Shown here: in pieces, positions 1 to 8,577 of the stretch
How positions within the stretch are numbered: position 1 is the first letter of the stretch
Layout: every line of letters starts with the position of its first letter
Assembly: GCA_043553855.1 (NCBI GenBank)
Contig: CP121336.1
Coordinates: forward strand, 2,976,001-3,040,000
Source: JAUIAS01 sp030425395
GTDB lineage: Bacteria > Pseudomonadota > Alphaproteobacteria > Rhodobacterales > Rhodobacteraceae
Direction: 5' to 3'
DNA length: 64,000 bases
Program-made: the position numbers and the translations under genes
The notes under the pieces: generated by a model
The model's input: only the letters and a program-made list of their open reading frames with translations
The model's database searches: none
Told to the model about the DNA's origin: nothing

Positions 1-540
1 CGGCGCGGTGGCGGGCGCGGGTGCCGGGTCCAGAGTTTGCGTGCTGATTGCGCTGTTGTCGGGCGGTGTCGGGGCGGCATCGTCGATGGCGCGGCCCGCA
101 AGCGTGGACAGATCAATGGAGCCGGGGGTGCCGGGGGCGGGCTCGGAGACGCGACCCGGCAGGGCCAGCACTTCGTTGCGGCGCAGGGGCGTGTCCACGT
201 CGATCCCGTTGAATCGTGCAATCGCCGCCGGGTCGCTGCCCAGCCGCTGGGCAATGCTGCGCACCGTGTCGCCCTGCCGGGCCACGACAACCTGGTAGTT
301 GGGATAGGAGATCACCCCGCGCGCGTCTGGCTGCGGTCGGTCGAGCGCCGCGCCCCGCGCCGCCGTGGCGGTGGAAAATGCCCCCAGATTGCCCCGCAGA
401 TCAAAATCCAGAGGTTCATTGCACCCCGCCAGCGCAACACAAACCAGTGCCGCGCCAATGGCACGTGCCGCCGGGCCTGAGCGGTGGGCCACCGGGCCGT
501 GGGGACCGGGTGTGACCAGATTAGGGGAAGGGCGTTTCAT
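1..540 (-). CDS. LysM-domain lipoprotein, probable M23 peptidase (NlpD-like), 3' end outside window
   Basis: The reading frame is open from an ATG at 540 to the window edge, giving 180 visible residues of the N-terminal part. A hydrophobic stretch ends in the lipobox LAGC with the lipidated Cys at about residue 40. A LysM motif follows at about residues 85-130, with QGDTVRSIAQRLGSDPAAIA and NGIDVDTPLRRNEVLALPG as the recognisable core, and then a Pro/Ala-rich linker. LysM domains bind peptidoglycan. In this family the missing C-terminus is usually a LytM/M23 zinc peptidase or an amidase activator, but that part is not visible. A GAGGA ribosome site lies 9 bases before the ATG. Position after surE and pcm is the usual place for nlpD-type genes in proteobacteria, which supports the call. 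Confidence 0.8.
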   Translation of the reverse strand, partial: MKRPSPNLVTPGPHGPVAHRSGPAARAIGAALVCVALAGCNEPLDFDLRGNLGAFSTATAARGAALDRPQPDARGVISYPNYQVVVARQGDTVRSIAQRLGSDPAAIARFNGIDVDTPLRRNEVLALPGRVSEPAPGTPGSIDLSTLAGRAIDDAAPTPPDNSAISTQTLDPAPAPATAP

Positions 541-632
541 CTCGATGTCCTCGCTCACCCCATGTTGCCGGGGGATCGGTTTGTTATTGTTTCACCTGTC
601 TGCATGACCGGTCGGTTTTTTTCCGGCCTGCC

Positions 633-1286
633 TCACGCGTCCTTGCCCAGCCCTTCCAGAAGCGGGACAAATCGCACCGGGCGCAGTTCGTCATAGTGCA
701 GCCCGTCCTCGGCCTTGTGCACGCGGATCAGGGTTTGCACGGTGTCCGACTGCCCAACAGGCAAGACCATGATACCGCCGATCTTGAGTTGCGCCAAGAG
801 CGGGCCGGGAGGGTCTTCTGCGGCGCAGGTCACGATGATGCGGTCAAAAGGTGCCTGATCGGGCAGGCCGAATGAACCGTCCACCGTCAGCGCCGTGATA
901 TTGACAAGATCCAGCGCCTCAAAGATCTGCCGGGCTTCCTGCACCAGCCGTTTGTGACGATCCACCGTATAGACCCGGCGGGCCAGACGGCTGAGGATGG
1001 CCGCCTGATAGCCCGAGCCTGTGCCCACCTCCAGAACCTTGTCACGCGGGTTTACCTGCAAGGCCTGCGTCATCACGCCAACCACCGAAGGCTGGCTGAT
1101 GGTCTGGCCACAAGCGATGGGCAGGGGCATATCCTCATAGGCGCGTTCGGAAAACAGGCCGCGCACGAAAGGACCCCGGTCGATAGATTCCATCGCCCCC
1201 AGAACCCGCGCATCCGTCACGCCCCGCGACCGCAGGGCGAACAGGAACTGCATGCGCGTTTCCGCCGAAGGGGGGGCGTCGTTCAT
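633..1286 (-). CDS. pcm: Protein-L-isoaspartate O-methyltransferase
   Basis: This 217-residue cytosolic enzyme transfers a methyl group from S-adenosylmethionine to isoaspartyl residues, starting repair of aged proteins. The SAM-binding glycine loop VLEVGTGSGYQAA is at residues 84-96 and is preceded by the family signature GQTISQPSVV at residues 60-69. Length is typical. The ATG overlaps the surE stop codon by 4 bases (ATGA), so the two genes are translationally coupled. The surE-pcm-lipoprotein order is shared with many proteobacteria. Confidence 0.95.
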   Translation of the reverse strand: MNDAPPSAETRMQFLFALRSRGVTDARVLGAMESIDRGPFVRGLFSERAYEDMPLPIACGQTISQPSVVGVMTQALQVNPRDKVLEVGTGSGYQAAILSRLARRVYTVDRHKRLVQEARQIFEALDLVNITALTVDGSFGLPDQAPFDRIIVTCAAEDPPGPLLAQLKIGGIMVLPVGQSDTVQTLIRVHKAEDGLHYDELRPVRFVPLLEGLGKDA

Positions 1287-2068
1287 TCGATCTCCCGCAG
1301 GGCATCCAGCGCGTCATGCGCCGTCAGATCGGCGCGCATCGGCGTGACCGAGATATATCCCTCAAGGTTGACGGCCGCATCCGTATCCGGGGCGCAGGCT
1401 GCCTGCTGGTCGCCGCCGCGGATCCACAGGAAACGCCGTCCCGCCGGTGACAGGTGCGGTTCCGCGCCAAAGCGGGGCCCATCGCGAAAGCCCTGACGCA
1501 CCACGCGGGTTCCGCGCACGTCGGCGGCAGGCACGGGGGGGAAGTTCACGTTGAAGAAGAGGCGGTAATCGGCACTGTCCTGAGCGGTGGCGTGGGGCAG
1601 AAGGCGGCGGATCACATCCGCACCATGCACGGCGGCGGCTTCGAACGGATCGCTCACACCGGCCAGCTTGGGGCCGTAATACTGCGACAGGGCAAAGGCC
1701 GGAAGGCCCTGAAGGGCCGCCTCCATCGCGCCGCCCAGCGTGCCGGAATAAAGAGAATTCTCAGCCGAGTTGTTGCCACGGTTGACGCCTGACAAGACAA
1801 GATCGGGGCGCGCGTCGCCCATGACATCCCAGAGCGCGGCCAACACACAATCGGCAGGCGAGCCTTCGGTGGCCCAGCGGCGGGGCCCCATTTCCGAGAT
1901 CATCATCGGGTGGGTATAGCTGATGCAATGGCCAACGCCGGATTGTTCGAAGGCGGGCGCGACGACCCACACCTCGCCGTCGGGACCGGCCAGATCAGCG
2001 GCAATCGCTTCCAGCGTTTTCAACCCCGGTGCATTGATACCGTCATCGTTTGTCAGAAGAATGCGCAT
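1283..2068 (-). CDS. surE: 5'/3'-nucleotidase SurE
   Basis: A 261-residue metal-dependent nucleoside monophosphate phosphatase. The N-terminus MRILLTNDDGINAPGL carries the metal-binding Asp-Asp pair at residues 8-9. The SGVNRGNN and YSGTLGGAMEA motifs that complete the active site are also present. The ATG at 2068 is chosen over an earlier in-frame ATG (2116) because the conserved family begins exactly at MRILLTNDDG and an AGGGGTGAAC ribosome site stands just before it. First gene of the surE-pcm-lipoprotein run. Confidence 0.95.
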   Translation of the reverse strand: MRILLTNDDGINAPGLKTLEAIAADLAGPDGEVWVVAPAFEQSGVGHCISYTHPMMISEMGPRRWATEGSPADCVLAALWDVMGDARPDLVLSGVNRGNNSAENSLYSGTLGGAMEAALQGLPAFALSQYYGPKLAGVSDPFEAAAVHGADVIRRLLPHATAQDSADYRLFFNVNFPPVPAADVRGTRVVRQGFRDGPRFGAEPHLSPAGRRFLWIRGGDQQAACAPDTDAAVNLEGYISVTPMRADLTAHDALDALREIE

Positions 2069-2125
2069 GTTCACCCCTTTTGGGGGTGTGATAGGCGAGC
2101 GGCGCGTCTGGGGCAAGCGACAGGC

Positions 2126-2160
2126 GCCTCCGGCGGGAGTATTTTGGGCCAGAAGAAGCC
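2126..2160. repeat. Intergenic dispersed repeat, copy 1
   Basis: Between SDR and surE lies a GC-rich arm GCCTCCGGCGGGAG followed by the core GTATTTTGGGCCAGAAGAAG. The core matches the repeat at 22297-22318 (opposite orientation) almost exactly, and three more diverged copies occur at 6956-6977, 9754-9778 and 9801-9835. All copies are intergenic and at gene ends, so a transcription-termination or mRNA-stability role is possible. Confidence 0.65.
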
Positions 2161-2182
2161 TGTTGTGCGCCAGATGGGCGGG

Positions 2183-2824
2183 TCAGATGCTGGCGAGTAG
2201 GCGCGCGGCTTCTTCGGCGGGTGTTGCCAGATCGGGGCGGGCTTCGCCGGGATAGAACCGGGCGCGGGTGGCCGTGGGCATGGGGCGCGGCGTCAGCAGA
2301 TGCACGCGCGGCCCGGTTTTGACGGTTTCAGCCGCCCATGAGCGGACCAGCGCAGCCTGTCCTGCCTTGGTCGCGCCATAAGCCCCAAAGAACTTGGCGT
2401 TGGCGGTGTCGGGATCGTCAAAGAAGACCGCGGTGCCCTCTGCGCCAAGAAGCGGGGCGACATAGGTGATCAGCATCGAGGCCGCGTTAAGGTTAACGGA
2501 GACGGATTTGTTCCAGTCCTTGGTGTCGATGTGATCGGCAGGGCTGAGCGGTGCGGCATGCACGGCACAATGCACCCAGAGCGCGATGCCGCCCCAGCGG
2601 TCATGGATACCCCGGCACATCGTTGCCATTGCGCCGGGATCGGCGATGTCCATCGGGGCCAGGGTGGCCGCTCCGCCCTTGGCCTTGATCCGGTCGTCGA
2701 GATCCTCGAGCCCGCCCACGGTGCGAGCAACCGCCACGACGTGATGATCGGGGGCCAGAGCTTCGGCAATGGCAAACCCCAGGCCACGCGAGGCACCGGT
2801 AACAAGGGCGATCTGATCGGTCAT
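2183..2824 (-). CDS. Short-chain dehydrogenase/reductase (SDR) family protein
   Basis: A 213-residue Rossmann-fold NAD(P)-dependent oxidoreductase. The cofactor loop VTGASRGLGFAIAEAL is at residues 8-23. The catalytic pair is YGATKAGQ (Tyr and Lys in YxxxK), and the NAG motif is replaced by a CAVHAAPL segment. The substrate cannot be read from sequence. The start at 2824 follows an AGGAG ribosome site. An in-frame open stretch extends upstream to 3226 but is out of family and overlaps the neighbouring gene. It lies 38 bases after the small gene downstream of purF, an order often seen in roseobacters. Confidence 0.85.
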   Translation of the reverse strand: MTDQIALVTGASRGLGFAIAEALAPDHHVVAVARTVGGLEDLDDRIKAKGGAATLAPMDIADPGAMATMCRGIHDRWGGIALWVHCAVHAAPLSPADHIDTKDWNKSVSVNLNAASMLITYVAPLLGAEGTAVFFDDPDTANAKFFGAYGATKAGQAALVRSWAAETVKTGPRVHLLTPRPMPTATRARFYPGEARPDLATPAEEAARLLASI

Positions 2825-2862
2825 CTGCGGCTCCTGCTGAGTGGCATGTTCTCCGGGCCGAT

Positions 2863-3168
2863 CTATGACCCGCCAGCGCCCGAAATGGAAGCCCCGCCAG
2901 CCCCCGGCATCCGCAGAACCCGTGTTTTTCCTTGGCGTTCCAGAACCACCAGCCCGGACTCTACAGCCGCGATCCGGTCGCCGCCAACCGTGTCGCCAGC
3001 ATGAACCCGCAGAATATTCCCACGCGGCGTGCGCAGCAGGGCCTGCAGCGCATCGGCTGTCCCGAAGGTCCCGAGAAGCGAGAGCGCGCGCATCGGCAGA
3101 ACGGCCTCGCGTGTTGCCAGACGCGCGGCGGTGTTCGCGGCGTCGTTCAGGGTGGGTGTGTCGGACAA
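2863..3168 (-). CDS. Small GspC/PilP HR-domain-like protein
   Basis: A 101-residue protein of unknown role. Residues 28-90 read like the homology region of type II secretion GspC or pilus PilP proteins: a LSLLGTFG strand, TPRGNILRVHAGDTVGGDRI with a GD turn, a short SGLVVLERQGK strand pair and a final LRMPG. There is no membrane segment or signal peptide, unlike true GspC. The start is apparently TTG at 3168, with GGAGG about 6 bases upstream. No secretion or pilus genes are nearby. It sits between purF and the SDR on the same strand and is probably co-transcribed with them. Assignment rests on motif resemblance only. Confidence 0.6.
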   Translation of the reverse strand: MSDTPTLNDAANTAARLATREAVLPMRALSLLGTFGTADALQALLRTPRGNILRVHAGDTVGGDRIAAVESGLVVLERQGKTRVLRMPGAGGASISGAGGS

Positions 3169-3357
3169 GAGGAGCCTCCGGGCGTTGATGCGGCCGCCCT
3201 GCTATCACGCGGGACACCCACTGCAAGCCGTGTGGCGCGGTCCCCGGCAGACTCCCGCCGAGGCCCCCATCCGGAACCCGCCCGATATGGCGCGCTCCGG
3301 TCTTCTTGTGGCTGAAAACACGCCAGCCGGCGGCATCCGCAGCCAGCCGTGCGCGCT

Positions 3358-4854
3358 CTATTCGGCGGCCTTCAGCTCAAAGCCTTTTTCGATCATGTCC
3401 GATGGCCGGACCGGGTATTCGCCAGAGAAACACGCGTCGCAGTACTGCGGGCTGTCAGCCTTGCGCCCTGACGCCTCGCCGACCGCGCGATAAAGCCCGT
3501 CAAGCGAGATGAACTTGAGGCTGTTCACCGCCAGATGCGAGCACATTTCCTCTTCGGTCATGGTTGCCGCCAGCAGTTTTTCGCGCTGCGGGGTATCGAC
3601 CCCGTAGAAACACGGCCAGGCGGTGGGCGGCGAGGCGATACGGAAATGCACTTCGGCGGCCCCGGCATCGAGGATCATTTCCTTGATCTTGCGGCTGGTC
3701 GTGCCGCGCACCACCGAATCGTCCACGAGGATGACCCGCTTGCCTTCGATCAGGGCGCGGTTCACGTTAAGCTTGAGCCGCACGCCCATGTTGCGGATCT
3801 GTTCGGTCGGTTCGATGAACGTCCGGCCCATGTATTGGTTGCGGATGATGCCCATGCCGTAGGGAATGCCGCTTTCATGCGCAAAACCGATGGCCGCCGG
3901 TGTGCCGCTATCTGGGACCGGGCAAACAAGGTCGGCCTCGACCGGGGCTTCGCGCGCCAGTTCCACGCCGATCTGGCGGCGCGTTTCATAGACGGACCGC
4001 CCCCCGATGATCGAATCGGGGCGCGAGAAATACACATGCTCAAAGATGCAGAACCGCGATTTTGCCGCCCGGAACGGGCGTCGGCTGTCGATGCCGTTGG
4101 CGTCGATCACCACCATTTCGCCCGGTTCGATTTCGCGCACGAACTCCGCGCCGATGATGTCCAGCGCACAGGTTTCGGAAGACAGGATATACCCGTCCCC
4201 GACCTTGCCCAGAACCAGCGGGCGCACGCCCAGCGGATCGCGCACGCCAATCAGCTTGGTCCGGGTCATTGCCACCACGGAAAACGCGCCTTCGACGCGG
4301 CGCAGGGCGTCTTCCATGCGCTCGGGGATATTGCGTTGCAGGGAGCGCGCCATCAGGTGGATGATGCATTCACTGTCTGACGAGGATTGAAAAATCGACC
4401 CGCGTTCGATCAGTTCGCGGCGCAGGGCGTCTGCATTGGTGATGTTGCCATTGTGCGCAATCGCGGCACCGCCCATCGAAAATTCGCCAAAGAATGGCTG
4501 CACGTCGCGGATCGCGGTCTGGCCCTTTGATCCGGCGGTGGAATAGCGCACATGCCCGATCGCCAGCGGCCCGGGCAGGGTCTCCATCAGCGAATGCGAG
4601 GTAAAGTTATCCCGCACATAGCCGAATCGCCGTGCCGACTGGAACCCGTGGGCGGCGTCATGGGATACGATCCCGCCCGCCTCCTGTCCGCGATGCTGCA
4701 AGGCGTGCAGGCCTAGGGCCACGAAATTTGCCGCATCCTTGACGCCTATAACGCCGTAGATACCGCATTCTTCATGAAGTTTATCATCCTCGATATCGTC
4801 GCGCACGGCGTCGAAATCAAACGGATGGGCGGGGGGCATCTTCTGTCCGGTCAC
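3358..4854 (-). CDS. purF: Amidophosphoribosyltransferase
   Basis: First committed enzyme of purine synthesis: PRPP and glutamine give phosphoribosylamine. 498 residues. The glutaminase nucleophile is Cys30 in EECGIYGVIG, reached after an N-terminal propeptide-like extension. The PRPP loop VILVDDSVVRGTTSRK is in the C-terminal half, and CDACFSGEYP is near the end. The start appears to be GTG at 4854 with GGAG 8 bases before it; an ATG five codons later is possible. It follows cvpA, the classical cvpA-purF order. Confidence 0.96.
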   Translation of the reverse strand: MTGQKMPPAHPFDFDAVRDDIEDDKLHEECGIYGVIGVKDAANFVALGLHALQHRGQEAGGIVSHDAAHGFQSARRFGYVRDNFTSHSLMETLPGPLAIGHVRYSTAGSKGQTAIRDVQPFFGEFSMGGAAIAHNGNITNADALRRELIERGSIFQSSSDSECIIHLMARSLQRNIPERMEDALRRVEGAFSVVAMTRTKLIGVRDPLGVRPLVLGKVGDGYILSSETCALDIIGAEFVREIEPGEMVVIDANGIDSRRPFRAAKSRFCIFEHVYFSRPDSIIGGRSVYETRRQIGVELAREAPVEADLVCPVPDSGTPAAIGFAHESGIPYGMGIIRNQYMGRTFIEPTEQIRNMGVRLKLNVNRALIEGKRVILVDDSVVRGTTSRKIKEMILDAGAAEVHFRIASPPTAWPCFYGVDTPQREKLLAATMTEEEMCSHLAVNSLKFISLDGLYRAVGEASGRKADSPQYCDACFSGEYPVRPSDMIEKGFELKAAE

Positions 4855-4990
4855 GAAGGGCTCCGAATCCCGTTAACAAATCTGCCCCCTCCATAGAAGG
4901 TCCGGAAGGCTATGTCACGAAACGATCACATTACGAAGTGTCGCGGCAGCGATCCGCCGCGCGTGCGCCCCGGAAAACGTGCAACCGACG

Positions 4991-5545
4991 TTATTTTCCG
5001 CAGGCTCCGACCAGTTCTTCGTATTGCTGTGTGATCCAGCCAAGCGCCTCTTGCGGGTCGCGTTCCTCGATCTGGCCGGTCAGACGGGAAAACACGGCTG
5101 CCGAGCGGCTTTCGTCAACGACGGTAAAGCTTTGGCCGGTAACCACCGTGTCATAGACAAAGAACGCGACCGCCACCAACAGGACACCGCGCAGCACCCC
5201 AAACAGGAAGCCAAACCCCTGGTCCAGACCGCCCAGAACCGACCGCTGCACCACCGTAGAAAACAGCGGGGTGAAAAAGCTCACCACGATCAGCGCGATG
5301 GCAAAGACCACCGCGAAGGCCCCGATCATGCTCAGCTCGCAGCTGTCGGCAATGACTTCGCCCAAGACCGGGATTTCCTTGATCAGCGGTTCGACCTGAG
5401 GGGCAAAGATGAACCCCAGAACACCTGCCGCAATCCATCCGGCGATGGCCATGGCCTCGCGCACGATCCCGCGCGAATACGCCAGAAGCGCCGAAAGAAC
5501 GATGATCGCGGCCACAACGCCGTCTATGATTGTGAACCCGTCCAT
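4991..5545 (-). CDS. cvpA: CvpA family inner membrane protein
   Basis: 184 residues with four predicted membrane segments (about residues 5-22, 28-48, 65-90 and 105-128) and the family start FTIIDGVVAAIIVLSALLAY. The C-terminal tail is soluble and ends in QQYEELVGACGK. CvpA is linked to colicin V export and envelope integrity; its biochemical role is not settled. It lies between radA (28 bases upstream) and purF (136 bases downstream) and is probably in one operon with both. Confidence 0.92.
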   Translation of the reverse strand: MDGFTIIDGVVAAIIVLSALLAYSRGIVREAMAIAGWIAAGVLGFIFAPQVEPLIKEIPVLGEVIADSCELSMIGAFAVVFAIALIVVSFFTPLFSTVVQRSVLGGLDQGFGFLFGVLRGVLLVAVAFFVYDTVVTGQSFTVVDESRSAAVFSRLTGQIEERDPQEALGWITQQYEELVGACGK

Positions 5546-5573
5546 GATCGCCCGCTTTCCTCGCTATCCGTTT

Positions 5574-6938
5574 TTAACCTGCACCGAATACTCCGCCAAC
5601 GAAACCGGTAAGATCGGCCGGTCTTAGCAAAGACATGGTGCTTTGCGCGCCGATCTTGCCACCCGCGGGCGCAATGGCTGACGTGAAACCAAGTTTTTGC
5701 GCCTCTTTCAACCTGTTTTCGGTCTGCGGTGCGGGGCGCAACGCCCCCGAGAGGCTGATTTCTCCGAAAACAACGGTTTCCGGGGGCAGGGCGGCGTCTT
5801 CACGCGCACTCAGCAGCGCCGCCGCCACGGCAAGATCCGCGGCCGGTTCGCTGATCTTCAGCCCCCCCGCGATATTGAGGTAAACATCCAGCCCCGCAAA
5901 GGGAATGCCGCAGCGCGCCTCAAGCACCGCAAGGATCATCGCCAGCCGCCCGCCATCCCAACCCACGACGGTGCGGCGCGCCTGAGAATGCGGTGACGGG
6001 GCCACCAGCGCCTGCACCTCGACCAGCACCGGGCGCGTGCCCTCGATTCCGGCGAACACCACTGAGCCGGGGCTTGGGGTGCCACGCTCTGACAGGAAAA
6101 GCGCAGACGGGTTGCTCACTTCGGCCAAACCGGCCCCGGTCATCTCGAACACACCGATTTCATCCGCCGGGCCAAACCGGTTCTTGACCGCGCGCAGAAT
6201 GCGGAACGGGTGGCCGCGCTCGCCCTCGAAATAGAGCACCGTATCCACCATGTGTTCCACAACCCGCGGACCCGCGATCTGGCCTTCCTTGGTCACGTGA
6301 CCCACCAGCACCACGGACACGTTTCGGCTCTTGGCAAACCGGGTCAGCTCATGCGCTGCGGCGCGCACCTGCGACACGCTGCCCGGCGCGCTTTCCACAC
6401 CATCCGACCACATGGTCTGAATTGAATCGATCACCGTCAGGGCAGGGCGCTCGGCGTCCAGCGTGGTCAGAATGTTGCGCAGATCGGTTTCTGCCCCCAA
6501 CCGCACAGGCGCATCCGCCAACCCCAGCCGCCGCGCCCGCATGCGCACCTGCGCGGCCGCTTCCTCGCCCGAGATATACATCACATCCAGACCGGCCTGA
6601 GCGAACCGCGCGGCCGCCTGCAACAACAAGGTGGACTTGCCGATGCCGGGGTCGCCCCCCACCAAAAGCGCCGATCCCTCGACCAGCCCGCCGCCAAGGA
6701 CCCGATCCAGCTCATCCAGCCCGCAAAGGGTGCGTGGCGGCGGGGCTTCGGTGCTGGCCAGATCGCCCAGAGCGATCCCCTTGCCGCGCCGCGCCCCCAG
6801 AGCCGCCTTGCCCGGCCCCGAGGACAGCGGTGCCTCTTCCACAATGCTGTTCCATTCGCCGCAAGCCTCGCACCGCCCGGCCCATTTGGACGTGACCGCC
6901 GCACAGGACGAACAAACAAATCGCGCCGCCTTCGCCAT
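5574..6938 (-). CDS. radA: DNA repair protein RadA
   Basis: 454 residues, normal for RadA, a RecA-like ATPase that helps branch migration during recombination. It begins with a C4 zinc finger (CSSCAAV and CEACGEW), then the Walker A loop GGDPGIGKSTLL, the RadA-specific motif KNRFGPADEIGVFEM, and a C-terminal Lon-protease-like domain containing AGLDVYLNIAGGLKISEPA. The start at 6938 has GGGAGG 8-9 bases before it. A longer in-frame ORF to 7136 is rejected because the zinc finger marks the true N-terminus. Confidence 0.95.
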   Translation of the reverse strand: MAKAARFVCSSCAAVTSKWAGRCEACGEWNSIVEEAPLSSGPGKAALGARRGKGIALGDLASTEAPPPRTLCGLDELDRVLGGGLVEGSALLVGGDPGIGKSTLLLQAAARFAQAGLDVMYISGEEAAAQVRMRARRLGLADAPVRLGAETDLRNILTTLDAERPALTVIDSIQTMWSDGVESAPGSVSQVRAAAHELTRFAKSRNVSVVLVGHVTKEGQIAGPRVVEHMVDTVLYFEGERGHPFRILRAVKNRFGPADEIGVFEMTGAGLAEVSNPSALFLSERGTPSPGSVVFAGIEGTRPVLVEVQALVAPSPHSQARRTVVGWDGGRLAMILAVLEARCGIPFAGLDVYLNIAGGLKISEPAADLAVAAALLSAREDAALPPETVVFGEISLSGALRPAPQTENRLKEAQKLGFTSAIAPAGGKIGAQSTMSLLRPADLTGFVGGVFGAG

Positions 6939-6955
6939 ACTTGTCGCCTCCCTGC

Positions 6956-6977
6956 TTCTTTCTTGTTCCAAATACCC
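6956..6977. repeat. Intergenic dispersed repeat, diverged copy 2
   Basis: TTCTTTCTTGTTCCAAATAC with CC following reads on the other strand as GGTATTTGGAACAAGAAAGA. It resembles the GTATTTTGGGCCAGAAGAAG core at 2126-2160 but has several differences. It lies just upstream of radA, after the end of mlaF. Confidence 0.4.
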
Positions 6978-7036
6978 AAGAATCGAACCGCGTCTCACGC
7001 GCGCCGCCCGATGTTTTTCAAACCGGCCCGCGCCGC

Positions 7037-7783
7037 TCAGCGCACCGCCGCGATCGGTCCCTCGGCCCGCCCGTGGATGAACTGGTCGACATAGGCATCG
7101 CCCGATGCATCCATATCGCCCACCGGCCCGGTCCACTGGATGACCCCGTCATGCAGCATCGCCACCCGGTCGGCGATGGCGCGCACGCTGCTCATGTCAT
7201 GGGTGATGGTCATCGCCGTGGCCCCCATTTCGGTCACGATCTCGCGGATCAGATCGTTGATCACACCCGCCATGATCGGATCCAGCCCGGTGGTCGGCTC
7301 ATCGAAAAAGATGATTTCCGGTTCGGCGGCGATGGCGCGCGCCAGTCCGACGCGTTTTTGCATGCCACCTGACAATTCGGCGGGCAGACGGTCGGCAACA
7401 TCCGGCTTCAACCCGACCCGGCGCAGTTTTTCGATGGCAATCTCGCGGGCCTCTTCGCGGGGCCGTTTGAGCGCGCCGCGCATCAGCCGGAAGGCCACAT
7501 TGTGCCAAACCGGCAGGCTGTCGAACAGCGCCCCCCCCTGGAACAGCATCCCGAACCGCGCCAGAAACGCGTCACGGTCGCCCTTGCCTGCATCCTGTCC
7601 ATCAACAAGAATCCGCCCGGCATCATGGCGCACAAGCCCCAATACGCATTTGAGCGCCACCGATTTCCCGGTGCCGGATCCGCCGATGATCACCATCGAC
7701 GAGCCCTTTTCGATCTCAAGGTCAACGCCGCGCAGAACACGGTTGTCGCCAAATGCCTTGGTTACGCCTTCCATCCGGATCAT
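7037..7783 (-). CDS. mlaF: ABC transporter ATP-binding protein, MlaF type
   Basis: 248 residues. The Walker A loop GGSGTGKSVALK is at about residues 35-46, the ABC signature LSGGMQKRVGLARA and Walker B IIFFDEPTTGLDPIM follow. The GMQKRVGLARA form of the signature is typical of the Mla (retrograde phospholipid) and Ttg2 group. Its start codon overlaps the permease stop by 4 bases (ATGA). MlaD, MlaC and MlaB partners are not in this window, so the system is either split or the proteins serve a shortened transporter. Confidence 0.9.
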   Translation of the reverse strand: MIRMEGVTKAFGDNRVLRGVDLEIEKGSSMVIIGGSGTGKSVALKCVLGLVRHDAGRILVDGQDAGKGDRDAFLARFGMLFQGGALFDSLPVWHNVAFRLMRGALKRPREEAREIAIEKLRRVGLKPDVADRLPAELSGGMQKRVGLARAIAAEPEIIFFDEPTTGLDPIMAGVINDLIREIVTEMGATAMTITHDMSSVRAIADRVAMLHDGVIQWTGPVGDMDASGDAYVDQFIHGRAEGPIAAVR

Positions 7784-8577
7784 AGCGAAAAGAACACCCC
7801 CGTGAGCATGAAATTCGCCGCCAGGATCAACACGGCCGCCGCCTCGACCGATCCCTTCGTCGCGCGGCCAACGCCCTGCGCCCCACGCCCCGATCCCATG
7901 CCATAATAACAGCCCATCAAGGTGGCGATCCCGCCAAAGACACAGCCCTTGACCAAGGACGAAATCACGTCCAGCGGCTCAAGAAAATCGACGGTGTTGA
8001 TCAAGTAGATCGCCGCGTTGAACCCAAGGTTCTGCACCGCCACCGCATAGCCGCCGAAAATACCGATAATATCGCCCACCGCCACCAGAAGCGGCACGCA
8101 GATCAAACCGGCAAGCACCCGCGGGACCACAAGGTATTTGATCGGATGGGTGGACAGGGTGACAAGAGCGTCAATCTGTTCGGTCACTTTCATGGTGGCG
8201 ATCTCGGCGGCGATCGACGATGTGACCCGCGCCGCGATCATCAATCCAACCAGAACCGGGCCAAGCTCGCGGACCATACCGATGGCCACGATCTGGGGGA
8301 CGACGGCCTCGGCATTGAACCGCGATCCGCCCGCGTAGATCTGCAATGCCAGCGCACCTCCGGTGAAAATCGCCGTCAATCCGACAACCGGCAGGGACAG
8401 CCAGCCGACATTCAGCAGCGCATTGAAAATCTCGCGCCCGTAAACCGGTGGGCGCAACATGTGCGACAGGGTGTCAAGGAAAAAGAACCCGACCCGGCCA
8501 ATGGCCGCGAGCCACCCCAACACCGTCCGCCCCAACGCGCCCAACATGGCCCGCAATGATCTCCAAAGCGCGCTCAT
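7780..8577 (-). CDS. mlaE: ABC transporter permease, MlaE type
   Basis: 265-residue integral membrane protein of the MlaE/YrbE family that works with MlaF in lipid movement across the envelope. Family marks are MVRELGPVLVGLMIAARVTSSIAAEI, of which the stretch VRELGPVLVGLMIAARV is most diagnostic, and TMKVTEQIDAL. The N-terminus has a hydrophobic arm before the core. It is translationally coupled both to alr (4-base overlap at its start) and to mlaF (4-base overlap at its end). Confidence 0.92.
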   Translation of the reverse strand: MSALWRSLRAMLGALGRTVLGWLAAIGRVGFFFLDTLSHMLRPPVYGREIFNALLNVGWLSLPVVGLTAIFTGGALALQIYAGGSRFNAEAVVPQIVAIGMVRELGPVLVGLMIAARVTSSIAAEIATMKVTEQIDALVTLSTHPIKYLVVPRVLAGLICVPLLVAVGDIIGIFGGYAVAVQNLGFNAAIYLINTVDFLEPLDVISSLVKGCVFGGIATLMGCYYGMGSGRGAQGVGRATKGSVEAAAVLILAANFMLTGVFFSL

